From Ceratodon purpureus (Eukaryota > Streptophyta > Bryopsida > Pseudoditrichales > Ditrichaceae): DNA of 64,000 nucleotides. The number at the start of each line of letters is the position of its first letter. Positions within the stretch are counted from its first letter, which is position 1. Position numbers and translations under genes: made by a program. This document shows positions 42,749 through 55,777 of the stretch, in pieces. Location: the NCBI GenBank assembly GCA_014871385.1, contig CM026425.1, positions 6,673,243 to 6,737,242 of the forward strand, in the 5' to 3' direction. The notes under the pieces were generated by a model. It was given only the letters and a program-made list of their open reading frames with translations. It ran no database searches and was not told where the DNA came from.

Positions 42749-43234
42749 TCATGGAATAATGCGACCACTGCTGTACCCACACATACCGAACAGACAAGGC
42801 ACACCGTCAGCACAAACATTCCCACAAGCTCCGCAGTTGAAGGGATCTGAAGCGTGAGCGTCCACGCAAACACCGCCGCAGCATTCCTTGTTATATGCGC
42901 ACTGGACGTTGCACGCACCGCAGCTCTGGGAGCTCCGGGAGACGTCCACACACTTCCTGTTGCAGCAGACTCGGTCACTGCTCTCGCCGCACCCTCTGTG
43001 GTGATCACAATCCGAGTATAACTCATCCGCAATAGACCTGCCCCCCGGAGCAGCTTGCAGGCTGAAATCCGACATCATCGACGCACGGCTGAACCTTCGG
43101 ACGCCAACTCTCAACTTCGAATCCTGCTCTTCCGACGATCGCGAGTGCACTGTCGAAGCTGCACACATCGTCACGAACATCACAGCCATGATGCAGGTTC
43201 TTCCTCCATGTCCTCTCACACTCCAACTCGCCAT
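42749..43234 (-). CDS. Secreted Cys-rich STIG1-like protein, 161 aa
   Basis: Single-exon gene starting at the ATG at 43234. The N-terminus has a hydrophobic stretch (CIMAVMFVTMCAASTV, ~14-29) consistent with a signal peptide, then a variable linker. The C-terminal half carries the STIG1 cysteine pattern: CCNRKCVDVSRSSQSCGAC, then CCGGVCVDAHASDPFNCGAC and a final CLFGMCGY. STIG1 proteins (Pfam PF04885 family) are small apoplastic proteins; in flowering plants one modulates exudate and pollen-tube growth, but outside flowers the role is unknown. Length fits the family. The gene is GC-richer than its surroundings and lies between two inverted copies of a ~1-kb repeat. Confidence 0.88.
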   Translation of the reverse strand: MASWSVRGHGGRTCIMAVMFVTMCAASTVHSRSSEEQDSKLRVGVRRFSRASMMSDFSLQAAPGGRSIADELYSDCDHHRGCGESSDRVCCNRKCVDVSRSSQSCGACNVQCAYNKECCGGVCVDAHASDPFNCGACGNVCADGVPCLFGMCGYSSGRIIP

Positions 43235-43833
43235 CTAATCTCTCAACTGGGCCTCTGTCTTCGATCTGCTGTAGAGATACCACTCCTCACCGGATCACCC
43301 AATTGACCAGCGACAACCCAATCGAATTCCTCAACGTTTTCCAAAGCCTAGATCAACTTAGAAACCGAGTGACAGTCTAGAGATCACGATCATCGACATT
43401 ACTGAGTTAGGACTAGGTTGCTAGAGGTGCACATGAGTTGAGCTGCCACACGAACTGCAATGATTTCCATGTGATTTATACATCTTGCCAATGCAACCTA
43501 CACTAGAGCTGGAGTTGATGTTCGTACCTGCGATCGTTAGATTTCTCCGAACTTGAAATCATCATCATGATGATGCATACCTACAATCATGAACTGAGCT
43601 GCAGCTAGCTAGCTAGCATTGCAAGAAGTTACTGGATCAAGCGATCGTGAGCTATGGCACGCTTGACAGGAAACGAAGTTCTTGCGAGTGACGATCGATG
43701 ATCTGTTGCTGCAGCGATGAGTCTGGGATTCTTGGCCATGGCTGATTTATTGCTGTTCTTGTCACAGCTTCATTATGGGACTTGGTTGTTGCGGAAGAAC
43801 TGTTCCATTTGAATATGCGATTATATTCTGGAG

Positions 43834-43931
<98 letters not shown>

Positions 43932-44265
43932 GGGATATTCATAACTATAGGCAGTTTTACAACTGCCGAAATGAGGGTCCGAATATTGAATCAAAATTGT
44001 AAAGAGCTGCCAATATAATGAACATCTCGATGTATTTGCAAAGTAGGTCAAACGGAATTCACAATTGCTTTATAAAGGTTGGCATTAAGAGAAGTTTTTA
44101 TAAGTTACATTTCGTGAACTAGAATTCATAATTTTAATTGCAATTAATATATGTAATTTATAATTTATATTGGTATCAACTTTCTAAAACAATCGATCAT
44201 TTTAAATCTTATCTTATATTTTTTTATACAAATAACTAATTTTACTAAATAGTGCAAAAACTTCC
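43235..44265. promoter_or_regulatory. Upstream region of the STIG1-like gene, with (AT)n tract
   Basis: About 600 bases of balanced composition directly upstream of the minus-strand start probably include 5' UTR and promoter. Beyond it lies a pure (AT)n microsatellite at 43837-43928. No binding site is individually supportable. Confidence 0.35.
43837..43928. repeat. (AT)n microsatellite, ~92 bp
   Basis: Uninterrupted AT dinucleotides. Confidence 0.95.
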
Positions 44266-45390
44266 CTACCCCTAAGGGTAGGTGGGCAGGACATCCCTTT
44301 ACGGGGCAGCTTTTATCACCTTCCTCACCAAGTTTCATTCTAAATCAATCCATTCTCAATTTAAACCTAATAAAATCTGTGCACTCTCTTGTAATTCCAA
44401 ATTACCAGTTTAGACACATAGTGCTTTTCACCAGAGAATTCTCAATCAACACACTACTTACAATATAGTACTATATGACAAAATAATCTAATGTAGTTCC
44501 AAATTACCAATTTAGTCACATAGTACTTTTCACCAAAGAATTCTCAATCAACTCACTACTTACAAATAGTAGTATATGATAAAACAATCCCAATATTAGA
44601 CAAAAGTTTGTCTTAAAACTGACAATACATGATCAAATACAAAATAGTTTGAATCTCCAGAAATTTTCTCATCCATTGAATGTTGGTGTAGTAAAGTAAG
44701 GAAAATTGAGAGATAAAGGACCTCACCTGTCCCTATAAACACAACCAAAACCAGAGTTAGGATTATGTTTGTAGACAAGGTGTCAACAGCCCTTTACAGC
44801 TTGTTATTGCAGTCACAAGAAAAATCAAACCCTACACCAAACATACAAATCAAAGGGAGAGATAAAAAAGTCTAATTGCAAACATAAATTAGAAAACCTG
44901 ACTAGTAGTTCCACCAGACTCAGCCATGTTGCACTTTGCTTTAGCTCCATACCACCATACACCAAAACTTCACAAGCTCTAAAAATCTCTCACACATATG
45001 TAGTAAACTAGAATTACTTTAAAAGTAGACAAGTAAATAGATGCATATGGCAAAGAAACTCCCATGGTTTTATATCCTCAAAGAAGAATGTGGAGATTCA
45101 CTTGTTTGTTATATGGATAGTCTGTGTAAATCAACAACATGTATAAATTTATATGGACAATCTGTGAAATGAACAGATTGTATAAATTTATATGGACAGT
45201 CTGTGTAAATGAACAGCCTCGCAAATCCAATCATCTATGACCCTTAGATGAAGGTTGACGACCTAGATCAAATGGTCATAGATTAGTGGCTTGCTAGAGT
45301 AAAGTTCAAGCTTGTAGTAAGCCCCACGTAAAGTAAGCTCCAAGTAAAGTAAGCTTCAAGTTTGGAGTAACTACCAGTAAGCCATGTGTA
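44266..45390 (-). repeat. Right arm of the inverted pair of ~1-kb repeats
   Basis: Reverse-complement partner of 40410-41350. It is longer because a ~102-bp segment is tandemly duplicated (units starting at about 44395 and 44497, each beginning TTCCAAATTACCA). It also carries extra AAGCTTACTTTAC-like units near its outer end (about 45290-45370). Both copies have drifted independently. Confidence 0.7.
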
Positions 45391-45992
45391 AGGGAGGTGG
45401 GTGGGTTTCACTAATTTACACCTTGATCAGCATATCATGCTAGAATGAAGTGACTATGTAATTGCTTGCAAAATTTTACAAGTAATGTGCAAATTTATTT
45501 TGCAAGCCTACATACCTGAAGAATGCAACTTCTGTCTGAATCATTGTAATAAAAACCTTATTTATTAGCCAAAAAATAAATTCTAAATTAAATATGAGTA
45601 TAAGAGCTTCCTAATATTTTTTTTTAAAAAAAAGGAAAAAGAAAAACCAAAACTTATTCATCATTTTGTCACATGTCTAACTTACATCTAAACAACCATT
45701 AGAAGGATTACTTTTGAAACCTGATTTTTCTCTTACTAAGAGCATCTCCAATAGAGACTCGTCATATCCACCCTCCAAACAGCCTTTGGAGTCACCGTAT
45801 AAAATTGTGCAAATTTTGATGTGTGCTTTTCTCGATGGACACTAACTACGGGGTCCTGAGATCAAACCCAGGCTCCAACGTGTCAATCCGGGAAAAGTCA
45901 CACAAATTGTGGTCGTTCATACAAATTGTGGTCGTGCAATTAGAATTCGGGCCCCACTGCATGCAACAGAGTAGCCTACTTGTTGCATGATA

Positions 45993-46530
45993 GATGGCCG
46001 GTTGACAGACTCCCTGGTAGATGGCTTGTTGTCAGACCCGCTGGTAGAAGGCTTGTTGACAGACCCGTTGGTAGATGGTAGATGGCCGGTTGACAGACTC
46101 CCTGGTAGATGACTTGTTGTCAGACCCGGTGGTAGAAGGCTTGTTGACAGACCCGCTGGTAGATGGTAGATGGCCGGTTGACAGACTCCCTGGTAGATGG
46201 CTTGTTGTCAGACCCGCTGGTAGAAGGCTTGTTGACAGACCCGCTGGTAGATGGTAAATGGCTTGTTGACAGACCCGCTGGTAGATGGCTTTGTTGACAG
46301 ACCCACTAGTTGACAAACTCGCTGGTAGATGCCTGGTAGATGGCTTGTTGACAGACAAACCCCAGTGGTTGATAGATGGCTTGTTGACAGATCCACTGGT
46401 AGCCCCACTCGTTGACAGATGGCTTGTTGACAGATCCACTAATAGCCCCATTGGTTTGGCTTGTTGACAGGTTGACAGACTCGCTGGTACTGGTTGACAG
46501 ACTCGTTGGTAGATGGCTTGTTGACAGACC
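45993..46530. repeat. Minisatellite: 27-bp units and an 88-bp higher-order repeat
   Basis: The basic 27-bp unit reads TTGTTGACAGACCCGCTGGT followed by AGATGGC. From 45993 three higher-order units of exactly 88 bp (starts 45993, 46081, 46169) each contain three 27-mers plus 7 bp. After 46256 the array continues as simple and shortened 27-mers. Because 27 is a multiple of three, long open frames appear on both strands, but they are a by-product of the repeat. Confidence 0.9.
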
Positions 46531-46539
46531 CGCTTAACT

Positions 46540-46567
46540 AGCCTTAGCAGAGAGGTCTGCTAAGGCT
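46540..46567. other. Perfect 12-bp inverted repeat (hairpin)
   Basis: AGCCTTAGCAGA, a GAGG loop, then TCTGCTAAGGCT. It lies between the minisatellite and the right end of the Harbinger-like element, so it is probably part of that element rather than a terminator. Confidence 0.7.
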
Positions 46568-46609
46568 CGTTGACATGTTTAGTTGGAGTGTACATCGGGG
46601 ATGCTCTAA

Positions 46610-49238
46610 GAGGTCTAAAATGGTTGTCCGTGTGTTAAATACACTTGCCATAGATTATTTGGCATCTAGTTAATTGACATCACAATTCTCAAGGCAAAAA
46701 GTCTTTATACTCGTCATAGCTACTTGCCAAAGTTGAAATAGTTGGTTCTTGAGTTTCTTCAATTATATTTGAAATTTGTAAGTCTCCAATTTTCAGATCA
46801 TCTTAATTTGCTCAACTCTCTCAAGGTCGCGGCCCTCATAGGTGACTTTAAAGGCTCATAAACATCTCTTCATTGAACATCATGATATTAGTGGAAAAAA
46901 TGGAATAAAACCAATTATTGTTTTATTAATTATTGGAAATCATAAAGTGAAGAAACAAAATGAAATAAGGCCCCATGTTATTTTCTTCTTCTTCAATAAC
47001 CTCATATTTGTTTACTTAGACTATTCCTAAAATTTGGACTTCTTTAGTTTTTTTACATGCATTCTTTGTCGCATGTCTAAGGTTACATCTAACTTGGTTA
47101 GTTGAAGGTTTCCAATTTAAAATCTAATTTTTCTCTTATGAGAAGGTGCAAAATGGTTGTCATTGTATTTTTTATATCCATAGATCGTTAGACATCTAGA
47201 TAGTTTGCATGACAAGTTCAAAGACAAAAAGTCTTAAAGTTATTTAGGGATCCTTGCCAAAGTTGATCATTGAGTTTATTCAACTATGCTTCAAATATGT
47301 AAGTCTTTAGCTTCAAGATCATCTCAAATTGCTTGATTCTTTCAAAGTCACGATCTCAAAAACCACTCTAAAGGCTCTCAATCATCTTTTCATTGGACAT
47401 TCATGATATTAGTCGTCCTTAAAAACATATTTAATTGCTTACAGACCTCATCTATCATGCTTGGAATCTCATTACCAAGAACAATACCTTCTCAATACAA
47501 TAGCTTGGAACCTCTAACTCATGCACGTATAGAAGGCTATATTGAATGTAATATCATGCTCAAACCACTTTACCATTTCTTGGATCTTCTTCAACTTCAT
47601 TTTCACATTGCATTCCAATGAGAAGTTGTTTAGTAAAAAATTGTCCATAGATTTGAGGGTCACTCAATACATTATAGATATAAAAGTATATCTATATTTT
47701 TATATAATCATTGTGCATCTTTATTTATTTATAAAATCATGGTTAAGTGATTACTATGCTAGTTCAACAAAAGGATTGCTTTCTATAGATAAATGGTTTT
47801 ACATATCTACTTGGTTAGAGAATTTTAGATATGATTAATTTGGAGGTTAAATTACTAAGAGAGTTTCAAATGCAAGTGCCTTATATATTCTATGTATTAT
47901 ATTTTATTCTATACTCTTTACTCCAATAGTGCACTTGAATAAAAGACAATTCTATATGCAATTTACATGGAATTTATATTCAAGACAATTGTAAATAAAA
48001 CCAAAAATTTTAAGTAGAATCTTTTACTATTTCACCTTTTAAATTTTCAGCTTCCGTTTTTACAGATTTTCAAAAATGAACCTTCATAGCAATGCGTTGT
48101 AAATTTTCATTCGTAGAAAAATTCTAAGTTATAGAGACAATCAAAATATTTGCTTTGTTTTTCCTCAAAATTGATTGTTCACTTGAACCTTCTTTCCCAA
48201 ATGGAAATGATACATTTTCTACACAAAACTATGATGGGTGTCCTTGAACAATTTGAAACCTGGATTCAAAGAAATATTTTCCAAAATTTCACTCGTTGGA
48301 ATGTTGACTTGTTGCACCTACTTCTTTTTGAGCCCATCTCTAAAAATTGCCCTCAGTATGGACATTAAAGAGTGTGAACCGCCAAGCACATGAATTCAGG
48401 CACATGTACCAAGCTGTCACCGAGACATGGCATGTATTTTTACCGTAGTCCAGGATTTGCATCTGTCTATTATCTACATCAATAAATGTGGTGTACAATA
48501 TGTATTCATTGTCCTGTCCCTATGCAGTAACTCAAGCACCATTTTTACTGCACTTCTGTGGAGCATGTTCCGGTGGGCCTCATCCTTAAGTTGATGGATT
48601 GTAGCAGAAATAGAGGTTGTTTGGGGTCAGGCAGTTTTGAAGAAAGGTGAAAGAGTAAAGTGATCTTCACCTTACATGTTTCAGGTTATTTTCTCTCTTG
48701 AAACTTACAACTAAGTTGGAGTGCAACGAGGGATTTTCCCCTGCGGCCACACGCTTTGAGATGCTCATGCCTGATGTACAAGGAAAAGAAAACAATAATT
48801 TCCGTATTCTGATATCACCGTTTCTCATGGATTAAGTCCTTTTGTAGAAGAGCTTCGTCCATCCATTCACTGGAAATATCACCCTGCTTTTCTCTGGAGT
48901 CGTTCAGACTGCACACAATCGGACGGTACTACATCCTGAAATGCTTCTCGATGATCTTCCTTCCTCCAAAAGATTTCGTGACGTGGTAAAAAAAAAATAC
49001 TTGACATCTATTTTGCTGCACTCTGTGCATTCCATGATGACCAGGAATTGGAGCTTGAAACACGGTAGTGTGTTTCAACCCAAGAGATGACAATGGGTAG
49101 CCCACAAGACAACTCGTGTGAGAAACCTTAAGCGTATCTTAGTACACACTTGATGAGTCGATACAGTACAAATCCATGTAAAATCTGTGGCCATGATGCT
49201 GAGGTTGACACGAAGCTCTAGGAAAGACTGGCTGCAGT
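46610..49238. other. Intergenic DNA; right end probably the 3' UTR of the lipase gene
   Basis: No gene supported between 46.6 and 48.4 kb. From about 48.4 kb the composition becomes balanced, like the neighbouring gene, and may hold its 3' UTR. Confidence 0.4.
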
Positions 49239-52200
49239 CTATTTCAGTCTTCTTGCCATCTTCCGCTCCACACGCTGAACGATCAAGAGAACAGGCTTTC
49301 GTAAGTTACACCGTATTTCAGAAACTTCACTTAGGACGAGGAAGAAGGCATCTGGAGATTATACATAACAGATCTTACTCGTGCTCACGGCATACAGGTT
49401 AAGAACATTAAGCATAGTTCCAACTCGACTGATAAATCTAGATAAATTATGAAATCATGGATTGGTAGAAAGAGAAAGGATGGCTTCTCAACTGCAAGTT
49501 TCTGGTATCATGTACGTCTTCATTATGTTAGCTAGAATACTCAAAAAAGATCTGGGAAGAATGAGGGTGAGGCACTAACCTCTAATAAAGCGATATAGTA
49601 GAAATCCTCCATATGTTGCATCAGAGCACTCCCATCTCGAATGGCACGTAGCATTGCAATCTCTGTTTGCAGAAGCCTTTCGAGCATTTTCCTTTCCCCT
49701 TTCATCTGCAATACAAGATGTCGACTTGAATATCAAGGTTGGCCAACCCACACCTACCTGGAAAAACCTGTAAATGCATACTTCACCTCAAAATCAAGAG
49801 CTGATATGCAACGGAATCATTGCAAAGGAAGTTGTTCACTTACAACATTTTCAAATACGAAGTCTGGCGTCACTTCGCCAATGACATCTCCGTGATACCC
49901 ATCTTCTCGGAGACCACGTTCAATCTGATCACAAGAAACGTTTAGGATAATGCAATTCCGAAAAAGGTGAACAATGGCCGTCAAATCCAAGTTTTCATGA
50001 ACGATTGCGCTTGCAATGGAGTATGGAATTACTACACCGCACCATTGTGCAATATGGAATGCTCAAGTTCCATATACCATTGCAGCATTATCTCAATACA
50101 TCAAAGGGATCCAGAGACAGAAGCTACATACAGAGTAGGATGATCGCACAACTCTGACCTATCAAATTAGCAAGAACAGGTCAAAGTGGGGAATAAGACC
50201 TACAATTGCATCGGATAGACCTCCAGCTGAGAGATAGATGGGGTGAGCAACATGACAGTAGCCCATTAGCCTGGGCACAGTCGGTATGATGTCGCGATGA
50301 TTCACCACCCGCCAGCTATCCTTGATTGCCTGAAGTTAAAAGCATATAATTCCATTGTTCAGAGGGCATTGTAAACAGGAGTGGGCGATTGACTACATAC
50401 GATTGAAATTGATATATACCATGGACACTGTTCAACACAATTACCTGGTTATACATATCTGCAAATCGCTTATTTCCAACCCGTGGCGAACCAAAATTGT
50501 ACATAGTGACCCGTATATGCCCTTTCCTACAATGTTTTCAACATTGCAAAAAAAAAAAAAAAAAACCACAAAGTCATGTGAGAAGATGGCTAAAAACAGA
50601 ATTTCGAAATGTAAAATCTCATAACAAAGGAAAATATTGAGCCCCACAGGAAGCTCTTAGAATCTGGAAACGAGAGCGCAGTAGCAGAAAATTGACAATG
50701 AGCTCTTACTTGGCGAGCTTAGACGAGGAGAGCTCAAGAGCAAAGAGTGTGGCCAATGCACCACCAAGGCTGTGACCTGTTGAATAGACTTGCCAGCTCT
50801 GAGCGGGATCATTGTCGATGTCACTGCCATCAAGAGGGTAATATAGAGCACTATAGGTCAGGAAATTGCGTTTACTTCATAGGAATCAAGGTGATTCAAC
50901 AGAAATTTGTAGCACGCTAAAGTCAGTCCCAATGTCAGTTTAAGTGCGAGCTGTCCATTGTCTATAGAAGCGAACAAGGTTTTACGTATCAACCTGACAC
51001 CTATTGAGGCTTGTAACAAAGTCAATAATCGCCGTCTCACAGAATCATAAGCATTCAAGAAACCGCCATGAACCTGCACAATAAATTTAGGAGATGAAAT
51101 GCCATAGAACACAATGCGATCAATGAAAAGTTTTCGACAGATGCAGGTTATAGCAGACTAAAACCAAGTCTGTTAGAGGTCATACCATAACTTCCTCCTT
51201 GAAGTCACCACCTATGCGCTCTGGATTGAATCTGGTAAAAAAATGTACGTAAGGCCTTGAAACATCAAATACTTGAACGTGTATGATTGGTGGATATTTC
51301 TTAAATAAAAATTGTGCAAAATACGCACAATGATGGGAAGAAAAACCCGTTTGCTCTGCACAAATCTTCCTTGTAGAAGCTCAAACAAGGTTTTTGAGAA
51401 GGAACTTGACTGATAAAAGATGTGCAACATGGTGTTGTTTATACCCGACAGGGATAACGTTCATATCCGTAGACAAATCTTTCCATTTGGTCTGCACAGA
51501 TAGCACTAATACTGTAAGCATGACAAATTCAATTCAAGAGTACGTGCAAATTTGTCATCCAGTTCTAGCAAAGCAGAGTACTCTTAACAGAAATGTTAAC
51601 ATCATATGTAATCGCATCAAATGAAAAGTGATAGATATTTCCAAAACCCAATGTGGTCGAGAGTGGCATTCACAGATGTCCATTTAAATCGAAGAGGAGC
51701 ATGCAGAATATCTTAAGTATACCTGTTCTGTTCCACGAAATGCAAAAACCAATCTGCGTCGCTTCACATCACGCCAAATAGCCACCTGGTCAACAAATGA
51801 AAATTCATTATAAAGATACAACAAACAATATTAAATTAGTGGAAAAGATCACAGACGCATAAAAATTACTCATACTTTTATCCACTTTTACAAATATTAA
51901 TGACCACAAATAAGACTGCATATTAATCTATGTTATCTCAGGTCACCGGCATCGACACAGCTGCAGAAGTAAAGACTATTTTCAGGATTAGCAGGTGTAT
52001 GAACGTGAATTGCATCGTGCGTTCTCGTACGCATAAATTTGGGTGACTAAGCCAACCTCTGTGTCCGTCCTCCGATTCTCTAAAAAGCAGATCTTCTCAA
52101 ACTCCGATTTAACAAAACTCTGGCCGCCCAAGGACGTAGCCAACATAGCCCACGCTTCAACTGCACTCTCAGCAGACTGAAACATTTGTCGCTTCGCCTC

Positions 52201-55200
52201 CTTCTCTAGACCATCCTCACATTCCTCTTCAAGGACTTTGGTTTCGTTATTACTAACATCAAATTCTCCTGTTTTAGCGAGTGCCTGAGTTGAAGTTTTG
52301 AGAGGAGCATCCTTATCTTCCTCATTCTGAGCTCCAGGAAATGATCGGGAAACAACAGCCCACATACCGAGAAAATTTTCCGTATTCTGAAGCAAACTTT
52401 TCGAGGCCTGCTGCAATTGCTCAGACATTGGTTGCAGGTCCTGCATAGACATGCTATCGACATTGGTTAGTGGCTGGAAATTACTCAACATATCAATTCA
52501 GAATTTTCTGTTAAGATCAATTGTAGCAGCTGCTATCAAACCTGTGAATCATTTTTGGGAGATGTTTCCTCAACTTTCCCGCTTGACATGGCTAACCCAC
52601 TTTCAACATAGTCTGCTTCAGCCTTGGTCTGGAACTCTGAACCGAGTTTTTTGATGGCATTCTTATCAGCCTCCAAGGTCTTCCTATCCGAAAATGGAAG
52701 ACTTCCAACGTCCACTCCAAGTGATGACAATGTTTGACCTACAGCCTGAACAACGATGCTTACATAATCACCGTCACTATCCTGCTCAAGGTCCACGTTT
52801 TCCATGTTGATGACCTTCTGCTCATTCTTCCCAAAGCCAAACCAGTTGAATAGTTCCGCATTTAGTGCACCCGAATTTATATTATCAATCTTTGAATCAC
52901 TTGTCTTCAACGTTGTGCCCGCTGTCATCTCATTTTTATCTTCGGTGATATTTTCGCCTGCTTCTGAAGCAAGTCGCTTCAGAGATTCTGCTTTTTCTTC
53001 AGAAGTATTATCTTCATTATCCTCGATCAAAAATGGTAAAGAGCCCAAAGTAGATCTCACAAATTCACCCGCCTTGATGCCATCCTGTCCAAATACTTTA
53101 TTATAAACGCCTTCCACTCCTCCCATCTGAAGAAGATCACTCAGAGAAGGTAGAGACCACCAACTCTTTTCCGAGTCTAGATCACTGAAACTCTTATATT
53201 GAACCTGCAATTACGGAGGCATATGTTAAAGTTTGATCTACTCACGATAACAACACAACAAAAATTTGACCCCTAAGAATCCTGTCGAGCTTGACAACAC
53301 AATTTAAGAGAATGAAAAGAGGTCTGCTGGACTTCACTCTTAGTCAGTATGCTGAAGTTGAATGAGGTCTCTCAACAACTTCAGGTAGAGTAAGATCTCT
53401 CAATAGCTTCACTCTTTTTCGTGAAAACTCTCAACAATCTAATGATAGATTCTCTCAACAACTTCAAGTGGAGTGAGATCTCTCAATAACTTCACTCTTT
53501 TTTGTGAAATCTCTCAACAATCTAATGATAGATAAGTGTGAATCTAGCCCTACGTTAAAGATCGTCCTTTTCACTCATGCATATCCTGTCGGATCTGCAC
53601 TGAGCAGTCTAGTCTCCAAGAAATTACCTCAAGCCGAACAGAGCCGCCTCCACCCATGCCCCCTAGGTCCAATTCCACTTCGTGCTTCTTGCCTGTGATA
53701 GCCACAATATAGAATAACCAGCTGGACGAGCAACTCGAACCGGAAATCATTTAGGTAACACTACATGCAGGTTTACAAACTCTCAAACCTTCTGAAGGTA
53801 ATGCAAAATCTCTACACTGGGCTTACCATCCGACAAATCTTTCAGACTCAATCCTGCATTTCCCATCCTACGATGAGCGGTGATTATGTTGGCATCCCAC
53901 GCCGCAATCTGCATACACAGCACCAGCTATTAGGACAAACAGTATTTAAAACTGCAGTTGAAGACCTTCAATGCAACTTTATTTCTCAGAATCACTCAGG
54001 CTAGCTCCGTATCCGGGATGCTTCGGTACTCCGGTGCCTCCACATGCATAAAATAAAATGCAAACCAGGCTAGGGCATATCGATTACAGAGAATACTACT
54101 GGGATCCATTTTAGAGCTACAAACAACAACTAACACAATGTACAGACCTGCAAAAATTGCGACGCCGGATCCTTGACGTTGAGTTCGAATTCCTCATTCC
54201 AAACAGGATCTCTTGTTCTGGAGTTCAAAGAGAAATTGTCAGCCAATGCATCAAAGACGTTCCTAGGATCGACTCCCAACATCTGCACCAGGAGGCAATC
54301 ACGCTAAAAGGTAAACAGCCACCAACTAGTTCAGAACCACACCAGGTTCTTAATTCACCCTTATACAAGCCAAAAACTCACACAATAAACCAAGGTGACA
54401 GCAATTAACAGCAGAAAGAATCTAAAGTCACTTACGCCCAGATGACTTTACTTTGTGCTTCACAATCTCCACACCGCATTATGACATAGGGATCACTTGT
54501 TCCCTGCAGCATTCCACAGAAGCAATTCACTACTGCCTCAGCTTGACGAGATATAATATAGGATACTGCCTCAGTTTACAATCACTTCAAATCGCAGTAC
54601 ATAGAGAACAAAGCCTAGGATCTTCTGCTGAACTCACCCACAAATCCAGCCCAGGAAAATGCATGCCCTCCTTCAATTTCACGAGTATTTGTCCATCGTA
54701 GACCTCACGTAAGAAGTGCCTGCACAATGTATTGAAGATGTGAAACGCTGTCCAATAAAATAGGCATAGTAGCACTTAGTCGACAGCCCTAATTGGGACC
54801 ATCTGAGGCGGAGTGTGATGGCATGGAAGACGGAGATTAAGTTGAGTCTCATACAGAGCCAAGTAGTTGGTCTCACAGTCACCCGCATCCCTTTCTTGCA
54901 CACCCACATTCTCCTGCACGAGCACACGAGCAAACATCCCACGAGCTTCAATTCAATTAACGATCCTTGGTGCACAGCACGACTATGCTTTCGATCATTC
55001 ACTTTGAGAATCCCTGTCAATATAAGCAAACATTGGCAGAATGAATATGTTTATCATGTGTTCACGATGTCAAAATCCAAAAGCAACTGAAAAACATTGC
55101 AATCCTGCACCATTGCTCCCATTTCGCAAGTAATAAGCTCGTGATCCATGTACAAACACTTCCGGCTAGTAACCTCGGAATACTCCTGGTAATCCATGTA

Positions 55201-55777
55201 GCCAGCTCCGTTGAGTAATCTACGAAAGGAATTGCAGACAATAGATTAAGGATCAGCTAGAAAACAGAGTAAAACGGGAGGGCGGATCACGCACCGGGGG
55301 GGTGTTGTAGGCCTCGAATGCGAAACCGGCGAGGACAACAGCCAGGTCAAGATCGAAAGGAGGGCGTTCTCCATCCTCGAAGTTGGTCGCATTTCCGTCG
55401 CTGCAATTCCTGTCACCATGTTCAAAATGGACAATTCCGGACCTGCTTCGCCCCAGCAGCTTCCCACTTCTAATACCCACGCTATGACTGCGCCCAAAGC
55501 CTCTCCATTCACAGTTCAAATTCTCCGAGAGAATCCGAGTGGCGGGGTCTCTCTGAACAAATCTTCTACTCCCTTGAATGCCACTTCTACTACAACAATT
55601 CCCAATCCTATGAAATTCTCTTGCCCTAACAGAAACAAAACCTCCACAAAGCTCTAAACTCGAACAGCGACGTCTGCTCAACAACTGGCTAATCCGCGAA
55701 CCACCCCATTCGGAAAGCGAACGCGGCCTGCACGACTGCAACGGCAAATCCATCGGATGTGGCAAATCCAAAAGCAT
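49239..55777 (-). CDS. C2-domain plus class 3 lipase (alpha/beta hydrolase), 19 exons, 938 aa
   Basis: Predicted to hydrolyse acyl esters of membrane or storage lipids; substrate unknown. Exons (minus strand): 55777-55295, 54913-54855, 54719-54638, 54503-54436, 54217-54148, 53908-53827, 53692-53628, 53204-52542, 52473-52057, 51785-51723, 51491-51445, 51231-51186, 51073-50994, 50850-50710, 50526-50445, 50329-50204, 49924-49844, 49705-49580, 49274-49239. All are GT-AG and in phase. Residues 1-140 are Ser/Arg-rich, possibly a plastid transit peptide. A C2 domain spans ~180-300 (VYDGQILVKLKEG, GTSDPYVIM, RDPVWNEEFELNV, AAWDAN). A charged linker of ~360 residues precedes the lipase domain (664-860), with nucleophile Ser769 in GHSLGG, Asp829 in NHRDIIP and candidate His842 or His845. 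The catalytic triad looks complete. The exon 13 donor (50994) is the only junction I chose between two options. It is not EDS1/PAD4, which lack a C2 domain. Confidence 0.88.

Larger units (their letters stand above)
45740..46606. mobile_element. Harbinger/Tourist-like element carrying a minisatellite, 867 bp
   Basis: Inverted ends GAGCATCTCCAATAG and, from the right, GAGCATCCCCGATG, flanked by direct TAA repeats (45737-45739 and 46607-46609). A TWA 3-bp target duplication with GAGCATCTCCAA-type ends is typical of PIF/Harbinger MITEs. The interior contains the minisatellite at 45993-46530 and a perfect 12-bp-stem hairpin at 46540-46567. No transposase is present. Confidence 0.65.

Noticed and set aside
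45993-46530. Regularly spaced repeats resembling a CRISPR array, with open frames on both strands
   Set aside because: Units are directly adjacent without unique spacers, and the genome is eukaryotic. The frames arise because 27 is divisible by three.
49239-55777. EDS1/PAD4-type lipase-like immune regulator next to a TIR-NLR
   Set aside because: It has a C2 domain, a full Ser-Asp-His set and no EP domain, so it is an ordinary C2-lipase; vicinity to the NLR is probably chance.
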